Assembly (NCBI GenBank): GCA_029268515.1
Contig: JAQWNP010000001.1
Location: forward strand, 62,001-126,000
From: Phycisphaerales bacterium
GTDB taxonomy: Bacteria > Planctomycetota > Phycisphaerae > Phycisphaerales > SM1A02
Length of the DNA: 64,000 nt
Direction: 5' to 3'
In this document: one piece after another, positions 34,152 to 41,560 of the stretch
Numbering within the stretch: position 1 is the first letter of the stretch
How the letters are laid out: each line of letters begins with the position of its first letter
The notes under the pieces: model-generated
The model's input: only the letters and a program-made list of their open reading frames with translations
Database searches by the model: none
What the model was told of the DNA's origin: nothing
Translations under genes and position numbers: made by a program

Positions 34152-34409
34152 CTAGATCTGTGACGATGTTTGATAAGAATCGGTCAGATACGGCAGATCC
34201 TCGACAGAGGGCCACATCCTTAGATCCAGATGGGTGCGACGTTTTTTATTTCGAGCTGGATTATTCTTGAGTCCAGAGTTGGACTGTAAAGAGTGGCCCG
34301 AGCTTCCCCCATCCACCTGCAGGAGATTCAAACTCATACACACAATCAAGCAACTAAGAAGACCAGCCATCGCAAGCAGGCAGATCACGGTTTTTTTGTG
34401 GCTCATCAT
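34152..34409 (-). CDS. small single-pass membrane protein at head of dehydrogenase operon
   Basis: An 85-residue protein. GAGG lies about 6 bases before ATG 34409. Residues 5-28 form one hydrophobic helix ('TVICLLAMAGLLSCLIVCM'), followed by a polar, Lys/Arg-rich chain. It may be an uncleaved anchor with a 55-residue extracytoplasmic tail, or an exported peptide. There is no family match by eye. It ends 57 bases before the SGNH hydrolase and is the first gene of the small protein-hydrolase-copper dehydrogenase series, so it may serve that complex. The good ribosome site and position support it being real. Confidence 0.55.
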   Translation of the reverse strand: MMSHKKTVICLLAMAGLLSCLIVCMSLNLLQVDGGSSGHSLQSNSGLKNNPARNKKRRTHLDLRMWPSVEDLPYLTDSYQTSSQI

Positions 34410-34698
34410 TGATTACCTCACGTAACGGGTGTCCAAGCTGTCACCAACAACAGCCTCTAATCGCCCCCTTCCATAGGGGCTATGAACCCCTGCGAAACCT
34501 CTTGGCAGAGAAGGCCAAAAAAAACCAATGGAGGCCCCAGATGGCCGATGAGCCACAAACTCCCATTATCAGGCCACCAACCCACTATTAGACGATCAGA
34601 CATGCTAAGAAACGGACTTTTGGGTTGCCATCCTGCTACAGTAAAGTATTGTCGAAGGTGCTTGGGACCGCATTAACTGGCCTATACTTGACCACTTC

Positions 34699-35094
34699 AT
34701 GATGCTCATCGGTAAGAACACAACTTCTGGACTCCTCGCCTTCATAATGATGGCAGTGATTGCGTTGGGGTGCCAAAACCAGAAAACCGATAACAATGTC
34801 GCGATCATGAAGGTCAGCACAGACACCACTGCCTGTTGTGCTACAGCTGATCCTATTGCTGCCCAAAACGCCACTGGCACCGTAAAGACCTCGACAAAAG
34901 TAGTCTGCACGAGCTGCGGCCAAATCAAGGGAACCGATGTTTGCTGCCATGCGGATATGCCTATCTGCGGCTGCGGACTCCAAAAGGGGGCACCGGGATG
35001 CTGCAAAATAACGAAGGACTCCGATGAGGTCATCGTGATTTGTATGTCATGTGAGCAGTTCAAGGGGACTGAGAACTGCTGTAAAATGAACTGA
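34699..35094 (+). CDS. Cys-rich lipoprotein with duplicated CxxC...CC motif
   Basis: A 131-residue lipoprotein. The signal peptide ends 'AVIALGC', lipid-anchored at Cys25. The mature part holds about 15 cysteines. A motif is duplicated: 'VCTSCGQIKGTDVCC' near residue 72 and 'ICMSCEQFKGTENCC' near residue 114, with 'CGCGLQKGAPGCC' between them. Paired CxxC and CC groups usually bind zinc, copper or iron-sulfur, or form disulfides; no specific family is recognised. The anchor-proximal segment 'CQNQKTD...KVST' recurs in the next gene, indicating common origin. Envelope location is likely; metal storage, redox buffering or cell-wall cross-linking are options that the sequence alone cannot separate. 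Confidence 0.72.
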   Translation: MMLIGKNTTSGLLAFIMMAVIALGCQNQKTDNNVAIMKVSTDTTACCATADPIAAQNATGTVKTSTKVVCTSCGQIKGTDVCCHADMPICGCGLQKGAPGCCKITKDSDEVIVICMSCEQFKGTENCCKMN

Positions 35095-35218
35095 ACACTA
35101 TGTAACCAAGGCTCAATGAGGCCGCTTAAACTAGAAACTAACTACTTAGATCCATAAACAGAATGATCTGAATAACCCAACACCCACAAGAGAGACTTGT
35201 GGACAGGAGATGAGACCC

Positions 35219-35740
35219 ATGACCATCCGTACCAAACTTGCTACCAACCTTCTTGCCGCCGCACTGGTAGCAGCCTTTACTGTTGGGTGCCAGAACACAA
35301 AGACTGATACCGCAGCAAGAGCGAAGGTTTCAACGAACTCACCAACAGCTTCAACCGGCACTTGCTCAGCAAGCCAAACCGCCTGTTGCCAAAGTGGCAA
35401 TAAAGCGAGCACTGAAGTTGCGACCTCAACTTGCAGCAGCACCAACAAAGCCAGCACTGAAGAAGCTGCCAATTCAGGTTGCTGCAGCAGCCAGAATAAA
35501 GCCAGCACCGAAGAAGCTGCCGCGTCAACTTGCAGCAGCAAGAATAAAATCAGCACTGAAGAAGCTGCCAACTCAGGCTGCAGCAGCAAGAATAAAGCCA
35601 GCACCGAAGAAGCTGCCACGTCAACTTGCAGCAGCAAGAAGAAAATCAGCACAGAAGAACCTGCTCCTGACTGCGCTTCAAGCTGCAGCGGCAAAGCAAA
35701 GACTTCAGGATCAGGATGCCCATTCAGCAGCAACAACTGA
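35219..35740 (+). CDS. tandem-repeat Cys/Ser/Thr/Glu-rich lipoprotein
   Basis: A 173-residue lipoprotein. AGGAG lies 9 bases before ATG 35219; another ATG at 35210 abuts that site and is unlikely. The lipobox is 'AFTVGC'. From about residue 61 on, the protein is six copies of a 15-17-residue unit 'NKASTEEAA.STCSSK', each with one or two cysteines. The units alternate between STC and SGC types, so the true period is a 32-residue pair. The end is 'SGCPFSSNN'. Composition suggests an extended, disulfide- or metal-linked spacer at the surface. It shares its anchor region with the preceding gene and is followed by a strong terminator. No named family recognised. Confidence 0.8.
   Translation: MTIRTKLATNLLAAALVAAFTVGCQNTKTDTAARAKVSTNSPTASTGTCSASQTACCQSGNKASTEVATSTCSSTNKASTEEAANSGCCSSQNKASTEEAAASTCSSKNKISTEEAANSGCSSKNKASTEEAATSTCSSKKKISTEEPAPDCASSCSGKAKTSGSGCPFSSNN
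35399..35683 (+). repeat. in-frame tandem repeat array, about six units of 45-51 bases
   Basis: Six units beginning at codons for (N/K)K(A/I)STE: 35399, 35444, 35495, 35543, 35591 and 35639. Neighbouring odd and even units differ in a regular way, giving a higher-order 96-base repeat. All units stay in the lipoprotein reading frame. The near-identity at DNA level (repeated 'AGCACYGAAGAAGCTGCC') points to recent expansion and likely length variation between strains. Confidence 0.88.
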
Positions 35741-35790
35741 TTGCGTGTTTGTGAGCATCTACGGATAGCTCAACTGAATAGCAAAAAAAA

Positions 35791-35820
35791 ACGCACTACC
35801 TTCTGGGTGGTGCGTTTTTT
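35791..35820. terminator. bidirectional Rho-independent terminator
   Basis: ACGCACTACC at 35791-35800 pairs with GGTGGTGCGT at 35806-35815 (one G-T pair) around a 5-base loop. A run of T follows at 35815-35820, and a run of nine A precedes it from 35783, so it can end transcription in both directions: the repeat lipoprotein from the left and the small membrane protein gene from the right. Confidence 0.9.
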
Positions 35821-35840
35821 ATTTTTGGAATCGTTAGACG

Positions 35841-36086
35841 CTAAAGTAGTCCCAAGATATAGGCTGCAGCAGCGACGCCACAAGCAGCAACCCACATCCA
35901 CGCCCAGTAGGTTTGCTCAGGCGCTTCCCCTTCAGTCTCTACGTGTTCAACTGGTTGCTCAGGTTGCTTTACCGGAGGCGAAACTTGCTTTGGCGGTAAT
36001 GGGTGGCGACGCCTGCGCCGCGTTGAACCGACGGTGGCACGAGGAAGCGTACGTACCGGCTTAAATTGAGATGGATGCTCAGGCAT
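35841..36086 (-). CDS. small tail-anchored membrane protein
   Basis: An 81-residue protein. The first half is basic and Pro-rich ('RTLPRATVGSTRRRRRHPL'), followed by an acidic stretch and one C-terminal membrane helix ('WAWMWVAACGVAAAAYILGLL') running to the last residue. That is a tail-anchored layout with the basic N-terminus in the cytoplasm. The ribosome site is weak. It lies 29 bases after the alpha/beta hydrolase gene on the same strand and ends just before a bidirectional terminator, which supports it as the last gene of that operon. No family or function recognised. Confidence 0.5.
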   Translation of the reverse strand: MPEHPSQFKPVRTLPRATVGSTRRRRRHPLPPKQVSPPVKQPEQPVEHVETEGEAPEQTYWAWMWVAACGVAAAAYILGLL

Positions 36087-36115
36087 GTCTTGTAGGTTAG
36101 GTCGACCAAACGGGG

Positions 36116-36919
36116 TCAGTCCACCTCTATGAGAGGATGATGTCCGAGAAACTCAAGCAATCTGCCATTAAATGCCTCTGCTTGCTCGAAATTCAACATA
36201 TGTCCCGTTTCTTGAATGGCCATCAGAGCGACATTCGGGATTCTCTCGACCAAACACTCAGCGATCGCGCGAAAATCTGGCTCGTCAAGGGCGCCTACAA
36301 CCACCAGTGTCGGGCACTCGACGTCCTCGAGATGCTTGATGGATTGCAGATTCAGTCGCTTAAAACCATGTCTCCAATGCCATCCACGATAGTCTTCCAC
36401 CATCTCAGTGAGCGCTGCTCGCCAGTGTGGATTATTCGAGACATACTTGAACAGCGGGCTGCCCAGCCAGTTCTTTTGTGCCGCCTTCAGCTCACCCGCA
36501 CGGGCTCGGTCTTCTGAAACTTTAAGTTGCGCAATGTACTCTTTGCTAAATTCATATCCACCAATTCCTGAACTGGCTAATGTCAATGTTGCAATAAGCG
36601 CAGGATGTTCTATCGCCATTTCAAGAGCAACGGCGCCTCCATACGAGAGACCGCATAAATGCACTTGATTGAAACCCAAGTGTCCAACAAGTGCGACCAT
36701 ATCTGAAGACGTATAGGTTTTTGTTTCAGGAGGATCTTCAGATGCACCAAAGCCCGGCATATCACAAAGTATGAGCGTATAACTGGCACCCAGAGCGGTG
36801 ACTTGAGGCTGCCACATCCGACGGTCTACACCAAATCCATGCAAGAGCAATAGCGGTGGACCTTGACCTCGTATTTCATAGGTCACCCTGACACCGTTAA
36901 CCTCAGCCTCATCCACCAC
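36116..36919 (-). CDS. alpha/beta-fold hydrolase
   Basis: A 267-residue cytoplasmic hydrolase. It has the oxyanion loop 'LLLLHGFGVDRRMW', nucleophile elbow 'CGLSYGGAVALEMA' with Ser near residue 97, acid Asp in 'VVVGALDEPDF' and His in 'IQETGHMLNFEQ'. The length is normal for the MhpC/BioH-like group, which hydrolyses esters, lactones or C-C bonds. The start is GTG 36919, with AGGA 8 bases upstream. It begins 11 bases after the stop of xylose isomerase on the same strand, so it is co-transcribed with it. A sugar-lactone or acyl-sugar substrate would fit the context but is inference. Confidence 0.87.
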   Translation of the reverse strand: MVDEAEVNGVRVTYEIRGQGPPLLLLHGFGVDRRMWQPQVTALGASYTLILCDMPGFGASEDPPETKTYTSSDMVALVGHLGFNQVHLCGLSYGGAVALEMAIEHPALIATLTLASSGIGGYEFSKEYIAQLKVSEDRARAGELKAAQKNWLGSPLFKYVSNNPHWRAALTEMVEDYRGWHWRHGFKRLNLQSIKHLEDVECPTLVVVGALDEPDFRAIAECLVERIPNVALMAIQETGHMLNFEQAEAFNGRLLEFLGHHPLIEVD

Positions 36920-36929
36920 AAAAAGAATC

Positions 36930-38243
36930 CTAGATCATGTCATTGATGATTGCTTCAAGAACCTCTTGACGACCAGACTCAATCACCGGCTCTCCACTGG
37001 CTAAGGCATGCTCACGCAAGTCATCAAAGGTGGTTTCCCCACCCTCAACGCGCTTCCCTAACTCAGAATTCCAACTCCGATAACGCTGATCGATGAATGC
37101 CTGGATGCGCCCATCCGCTCTGAGCGCGGCCGCAATTTTCAATCCACGGGCATACGTGTCCATTCCCGCAATATGCGCGTGAAAGAGATCAATAGGGTCA
37201 AACGATTCACGCCGGCGTTTGGAATCAAAATTGAGTCCGCCAGTGGTTAACCCACCGATGTCTAAAACCTCATGCATGACCCATGCTGCATCATAAAGAT
37301 CTACAGGGAAACAATCTGTGTCCCATCCCAAGTTCGGCGTACCAAGATTGGCATCGATTGAACCAAGTGCATCAGCATCAATAGCAACTTTTAGTTCATG
37401 TCGCATTGTATTTCCTGCAAGCGCCGCATGATTCGTTTCAAGATTCAGCTTGAAGTGATCAAGAAGATCAAACTCGCGAAGAAAATTCAGGCACGCGGCA
37501 GCATCAGAATCATATTGATGTGTGGTTGGCTCTTTTGGTTTAGGCTCAATAAAAAACGAGCCTTCAAATCCAATATTCTTCTTATGGTCAACTGCCATAT
37601 GAAAGAAACGAGCCAAGTGTTCTCGCTCACGCTTCATGTCAGTATTGATCAGTGTGGCGTAACCTTCTCGTCCTCCCCAGAACACATAGCCTTGACCACC
37701 AAGCTTGTGCGTCCAATTCATCGCATGCCTTACTTGAGCACCGCCCCACGCATATGCATCGAGAGAGCAGCTCGTTGCTGCTCCATGCATATAACGAGGA
37801 TGAATAAAGAGACATGCTGTACCCCAAAGCAGTTTTTTACCACTTTGCTTTTGAGCTTTTAATAATGCCTCGCCTACTCGATCTAGATTTTGTTCAGTTG
37901 TCTCAAGATCTGCGCCTTCCGGAGATACATCACGATCGTGAAAGCAGTAGTAGTCAATGTCACACTTCTCAAGAAATTCGAAAAAGACATCGACTCGAGC
38001 TATTGCATTCTCAACCGAATCACTCCCATCATCCCACGGCATTTTGGCTGTTCCAACGCCAAACGGATCCGCTAGTGGATTGCGCATCGTGTGCCAGTAT
38101 GCACAAGCAAATCGCAAATGCTCTCGCATTGACTTGCCTTCAACAAGTGCTTCTGCGTCATAGTGCTTAAAGGCGAGTGGGTTCTTTGAGTCAGGACCCT
38201 CAAAGACAATTTTCTGAATTTCAGGGAAGGCGTGTGCGGCCAT
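36930..38243 (-). CDS. xylA: xylose isomerase
   Basis: A 437-residue enzyme interconverting D-xylose and D-xylulose (also glucose and fructose), the usual length for the class II family. Visible signatures are '[18 protein letters not shown]', with the catalytic His/Asp pair, '[19 protein letters not shown]', '[14 protein letters not shown]' and '[16 protein letters not shown]', carrying the metal ligands. The start is ATG 38243 with GAGGA 7 bases upstream; an in-frame TTG at 38249 is less likely. The gene is divergent from a sugar-porter gene, with a 122-base shared control region. No xylulokinase is seen, so the product must be phosphorylated by an enzyme encoded elsewhere before entering the pentose phosphate genes at 42-52 kb. 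Confidence 0.95.
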   Translation of the reverse strand: MAAHAFPEIQKIVFEGPDSKNPLAFKHYDAEALVEGKSMREHLRFACAYWHTMRNPLADPFGVGTAKMPWDDGSDSVENAIARVDVFFEFLEKCDIDYYCFHDRDVSPEGADLETTEQNLDRVGEALLKAQKQSGKKLLWGTACLFIHPRYMHGAATSCSLDAYAWGGAQVRHAMNWTHKLGGQGYVFWGGREGYATLINTDMKREREHLARFFHMAVDHKKNIGFEGSFFIEPKPKEPTTHQYDSDAAACLNFLREFDLLDHFKLNLETNHAALAGNTMRHELKVAIDADALGSIDANLGTPNLGWDTDCFPVDLYDAAWVMHEVLDIGGLTTGGLNFDSKRRRESFDPIDLFHAHIAGMDTYARGLKIAAALRADGRIQAFIDQRYRSWNSELGKRVEGGETTFDDLREHALASGEPVIESGRQEVLEAIINDMI

Positions 38244-38261
38244 GGTCAAATCCTCACTTAT

Positions 38262-38276
38262 ACAAATGTCGTTTGT
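38262..38276. promoter_or_regulatory. possible operator between xylA and sugar porter
   Basis: ACAAA and TTTGT form a 5-bp dyad with a 5-base spacer, 19 bases upstream of the xylA start, in the divergent control region. The location suits a repressor site, such as for a ROK/LacI-type xylose regulator, but no regulator gene is nearby and the dyad is short. Confidence 0.3.
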
Positions 38277-38365
38277 GGACCGGACAGGCTATCACATTCC
38301 TGTTCAAGCTCATTGAAATCCAGATTCCCTTATGATGTCAATACATCCCTAATAGGCTCAAAAAC

Positions 38366-39790
38366 ATGACCAAAGAGAATTCTCTAGAAACAACTCACCA
38401 CGAAGCCAAATCGCTGCTTATTACCGGCATTTCGCTGATTGCCGCAATGGGTGGACTGTTATTTGGTTATGACACCGGGGTGATGACCGGGGTGATCTTT
38501 ATCCTGCAAGATGATCCAAACTGGCTACTCCAGGGATCGCATCTCGGACTGATGGTGGCCATTGCTTTGTTGGGATGTGCTATCGGCGCACTCGTTGGTG
38601 GGCGACTTGCAGATCAGCGCGGACGCCGCTTTGCACTCTTCCTCTCTGGCGTGCTATTCATAGCTGGTTCGATTGCCTGCGCGTTCGCACGAGACTACTG
38701 GTTTCTCTTTGGATCTCGGCTATTGGTTGGCGCTGCGATCGGTGTCACATCTGTTGCGACACCTTTATATATCTCAGAACTTGCCCCTGCCCACATCCGC
38801 GGGCGGCTCGTTTCGCTTTACCAATTTGCCATTGTGATCGGTATTCTTGCCGCCTTCCTGGTGAGCTGGGGACTTGAAGTATTGCCGTGGGTCACAACGG
38901 ACGAATCTTGGAGATGGATGTTTGGCCTAGGTGCGATACCGGCATTGGTTCTCTTGCCGGGAGTTATGTGGCTTCCCGCAAGCCCACGATGGCTTGTTCA
39001 TAAGGGGCATATTGATCGAGCTCGAAAAGTACTCGAGCGAATTCTGCATAACCCACGACATGCACACGAGGCGATTGATCTTGTTCAATTATCAATCAAT
39101 AAAGAAGATGGCGGCGGCGGTCTCAAGACAGTCTTTGGCTCCAAATTCCGCATGGCACTTATTGTTGGTCTCGGCCTCGCCATTTTCCAGCAACTCATCG
39201 GCATCAACGCCGTGCTCTACTACGGCGATCTCATCTTCAAAGACGCTGGCTTTGTCGAAGCCGCCGGTGCATTCAAGGATGAGGTGATTGTTGGCACAGT
39301 CAATGCACTGTTTACACTCATCGCCATCTGGCTCCTTGACAAAGTAGGACGCGTGCCTCTGATGTTGATTGGCTTGATTGGCATGGGCCTCAGCATGGCA
39401 GCGCTCAGCCTTGCTTTCCTGAGTACAAACGATGGCGCGGACACAACGGCGCTTTCTGGATGGATCTCACTGATCGCCATGTGTTGCTATGTCGCATGCT
39501 TTGCGTTCTCTATGGGACCAATTGTATGGGTCATGATTGCTGAGATTTTCCCGCTCAAAGTGAGAGGCCTGGCGATCGCTGTCGTAACAGCTGCAAACTG
39601 GATTGCTAATCTCGCCGTGTCATATACCTTCCCTATTCTGAAGGACAATCTCTCTGGCGGCTGGACGTTCATGATCTATGTCGTCATGATCATTCTGACC
39701 TTCATATTCATTATTATCTGGGTACCAGAAACCAAGGGCAAGACGCTCGAAGAGCTTGAAGAGATCTGGCATCAGAATAAAAAAGATTAA
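38366..39790 (+). CDS. sugar porter (major facilitator superfamily, XylE/GalP-like)
   Basis: A 474-residue permease with about twelve membrane helices. It has the sugar-porter signatures: 'GGLLFGYDTGVMTGVI' in helix 1, 'GGRLADQRGRRFAL' after helix 2, 'YISELAPAHIRGRLVSLYQ', 'PASPRWLVHKG', 'QQLIGINAVLYYG' and the C-terminal 'PETKGKTLEELEE'. It imports a hexose or pentose, probably with protons. Divergent xylose isomerase makes xylose the natural guess. ATG 38366 has no strong ribosome site. Its stop codon overlaps the start of the next gene (TAATG at 39788-39792), so the dioxygenase-like protein is translated with it. Confidence 0.93.
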   Translation: MTKENSLETTHHEAKSLLITGISLIAAMGGLLFGYDTGVMTGVIFILQDDPNWLLQGSHLGLMVAIALLGCAIGALVGGRLADQRGRRFALFLSGVLFIAGSIACAFARDYWFLFGSRLLVGAAIGVTSVATPLYISELAPAHIRGRLVSLYQFAIVIGILAAFLVSWGLEVLPWVTTDESWRWMFGLGAIPALVLLPGVMWLPASPRWLVHKGHIDRARKVLERILHNPRHAHEAIDLVQLSINKEDGGGGLKTVFGSKFRMALIVGLGLAIFQQLIGINAVLYYGDLIFKDAGFVEAAGAFKDEVIVGTVNALFTLIAIWLLDKVGRVPLMLIGLIGMGLSMAALSLAFLSTNDGADTTALSGWISLIAMCCYVACFAFSMGPIVWVMIAEIFPLKVRGLAIAVVTAANWIANLAVSYTFPILKDNLSGGWTFMIYVVMIILTFIFIIIWVPETKGKTLEELEEIWHQNKKD

Positions 39791-40932
39791 TGTCTAGCGC
39801 CCACAAAATTGCCTCACTGGCTGATTGCCAAGTTGATGCCGTCCGCGGCTTCTTACCAAGTACAGATCCACTCAAGTCTCTCAGTGAAACTTATGAGCCA
39901 TGGGAAACACTGGCCATGAGACTCAATGGCCTCATGGCGGCAGGTGCTTGCCGAAAAGCCATTGAGAACCTCCCAACACTTGATACGACTTCACTCAAAA
40001 CCAACGCCGAACGAGAGCGGGCAATGCTCTTGCTGAGTGTCTTTGGCAACGCCTATGTTTGGGGTGATGTGACGCCAGCCACTCAAATTCCTTCGACGCT
40101 TGCGATTCCTTGGAATCAGGTTGCGATCGCGATTGATCGACCCATGATTACATCACACGCATCCATCGTGCTTAACAATTGGCAGCGCATCGATTCAACT
40201 GGTCCCATTGCACTCGGAAACATTGACACACTGCAAACATTTCTGGGTGGCATGGACGAGCGATGGTTCTATCTCGTCACGGTGGCCATTGAGGCTGCTG
40301 GCGGAGAAGCGTTACCAGCGATTGTTGACGCGCAACTCGCCGTCATAGACGGCAACCAAGATAAACTCACCACAGCACTGGAAACAGTACATACTGTTAT
40401 CCAAAGAATTACGGCGCTTCTGGCTCGCATGGAAGAGCGCTGTGATCCACACATTTTTTATCACCGTGTTCGACCTTTCTTGGCCGGTTGGCCAAAGCCG
40501 GGCATTACTTACAACGGCGTTGACAAAGAGTCGCGGGTACTGATTGGCGGTAGTGCTGCACAAAGCTCGCTCATCCAGACAATCGATGCCGCCCTTGGTG
40601 TTGAACATCACGATCCACGCAGTCGTCCATTTCTCATGGCGGTACGCGCCTACATGCCAGTTGGCCACCGACGGTTTGTCGAACAGATTGAATCTGGTCC
40701 TTCGATACGGCAGTTCCTATCGGGCTCCGGCAATACAACCAAGGCGGCCTCTTTCTACCGACAGTGTTTAGAGGCCTTAGAGAAATTTCGTCGCGATCAC
40801 ATTCGTATCACCACGCGTTATATCACTGCAGCTGCGGGCGATCTAGAAAAGGCCAGAGGGACTGGCGGCACAGAATTCGCAGGCTTTCTCAAGGCTGCTC
40901 GCCAAGAAACAACCGCTACCCATCTCACCTGA
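39790..40932 (+). CDS. indoleamine 2,3-dioxygenase-family heme protein
   Basis: A 380-residue protein with the IDO-family pattern: 'AVRGFLPSTDPLKSL' near the N-terminus, 'GGSAAQSSLIQTIDAALGV', 'RAYMPVGHRRFVEQI', proximal heme ligand His337 in 'DHIRITTRYI', and 'GTGGTEFAGFLKAARQET' close to the end. The family opens the indole ring of tryptophan to N-formylkynurenine using heme and oxygen, though not all members are active on tryptophan. No kynureninase, formamidase or other kynurenine gene is nearby. Translation is coupled by TAATG to a sugar porter, an unexpected partner. Bacteria more often use the unrelated-length TDO form. Family call is firm; substrate is uncertain. Confidence 0.87.
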   Translation: MSSAHKIASLADCQVDAVRGFLPSTDPLKSLSETYEPWETLAMRLNGLMAAGACRKAIENLPTLDTTSLKTNAERERAMLLLSVFGNAYVWGDVTPATQIPSTLAIPWNQVAIAIDRPMITSHASIVLNNWQRIDSTGPIALGNIDTLQTFLGGMDERWFYLVTVAIEAAGGEALPAIVDAQLAVIDGNQDKLTTALETVHTVIQRITALLARMEERCDPHIFYHRVRPFLAGWPKPGITYNGVDKESRVLIGGSAAQSSLIQTIDAALGVEHHDPRSRPFLMAVRAYMPVGHRRFVEQIESGPSIRQFLSGSGNTTKAASFYRQCLEALEKFRRDHIRITTRYITAAAGDLEKARGTGGTEFAGFLKAARQETTATHLT

Positions 40933-41051
40933 TGCCTAAGATGCCCTCAACGAAGCATTTTGACATCAAATTGATGTAGAAAGAACCAGCAGTATCCAGT
41001 TGACGTAGTATCGGCACGCTGATTTACAGCATCTAGGAAGGCATCGGATTC

Positions 41052-41546
41052 ATGAGTGAGAAACACAACAAACTTGAAACAGCTCTTTTTGGCGCAGGTT
41101 GTTTCTGGGGGGTAGAAGAGACGTTCCGTAAGCAGCCGGGCGTACGAGAGACCTCTGTGGGCTACAGCGGCGGCGCGATCTCGAACCCCTCATACGAGCT
41201 CGTATGCAGCGGCAAGACTGGCCATGCTGAAGTCGTGCAGATTACCTTTGACCCCTCAGATGTTTCATACGAGGAGCTCTTGAATGTCTTCTGGGATTGC
41301 CATGATCCAACCCAAATGAACCGCCAGGGTCCAGACCGGGGCTCGCAGTACCGCTCTGTCATTTTCTACAACTCAACAGAACAAGCAGAGTCAGCCCGTG
41401 ACACCAAGAGAGCGCAAAGTACCTCGAACCGATACAGGCAGCCAATTGTCACGGAGATTTCAATTGCCGGAACATTCTGGCCGGCTGAGGAATACCATCA
41501 ACAATATCTCGCCAAACGAGGTATGGGGGCGTGCCCCTCGCAGTAA
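41052..41546 (+). CDS. msrA: peptide-methionine (S)-S-oxide reductase
   Basis: A 164-residue enzyme that repairs oxidised methionine. The catalytic motif 'GAGCFWGVEETF' lies near residues 14-25 with the nucleophilic Cys. Substrate-pocket residues in 'VGYSGGAISNPSYE' and 'DPTQMNRQGPDRGSQYRS' match MsrA. A second Cys near the C-terminus ('GMGACPSQ') can act as the resolving Cys. The protein is slightly shorter than E. coli MsrA and has no signal peptide, so it is cytoplasmic. AGGAAGG lies about 11 bases upstream. It is a single gene, convergent with the cyanophycinase-like gene. Confidence 0.95.
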   Translation: MSEKHNKLETALFGAGCFWGVEETFRKQPGVRETSVGYSGGAISNPSYELVCSGKTGHAEVVQITFDPSDVSYEELLNVFWDCHDPTQMNRQGPDRGSQYRSVIFYNSTEQAESARDTKRAQSTSNRYRQPIVTEISIAGTFWPAEEYHQQYLAKRGMGACPSQ

Positions 41547-41560
41547 AGCGATTTCATAAC

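Noticed and set aside
34464-34491. Alternative hairpins (CCCC/GGGG and AGGGG/CCCCT) upstream of the Cys-rich lipoprotein
   Set aside because: The stems are only 4-5 pairs and lie about 200 bases from the gene, with no T-tract or leader peptide; too weak for an attenuator call.
34410-34698. Short plus-strand frames (60-64 codons) in the gap before the Cys-rich lipoprotein
   Set aside because: No ribosome site, signal or conserved-looking sequence; they are probably chance frames in a promoter region.
35399-35683. Possible CRISPR-like array
   Set aside because: Regular repeats of about 48 bases are present, but they are in-frame coding units without distinct spacers, and no cas gene is nearby.
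35146-35736. 196-codon minus-strand frame rich in Leu, Val and Ala
   Set aside because: It is the antisense of the tandem-repeat lipoprotein; the repeat keeps both strands open. The plus strand has the ribosome site, lipobox and terminator.
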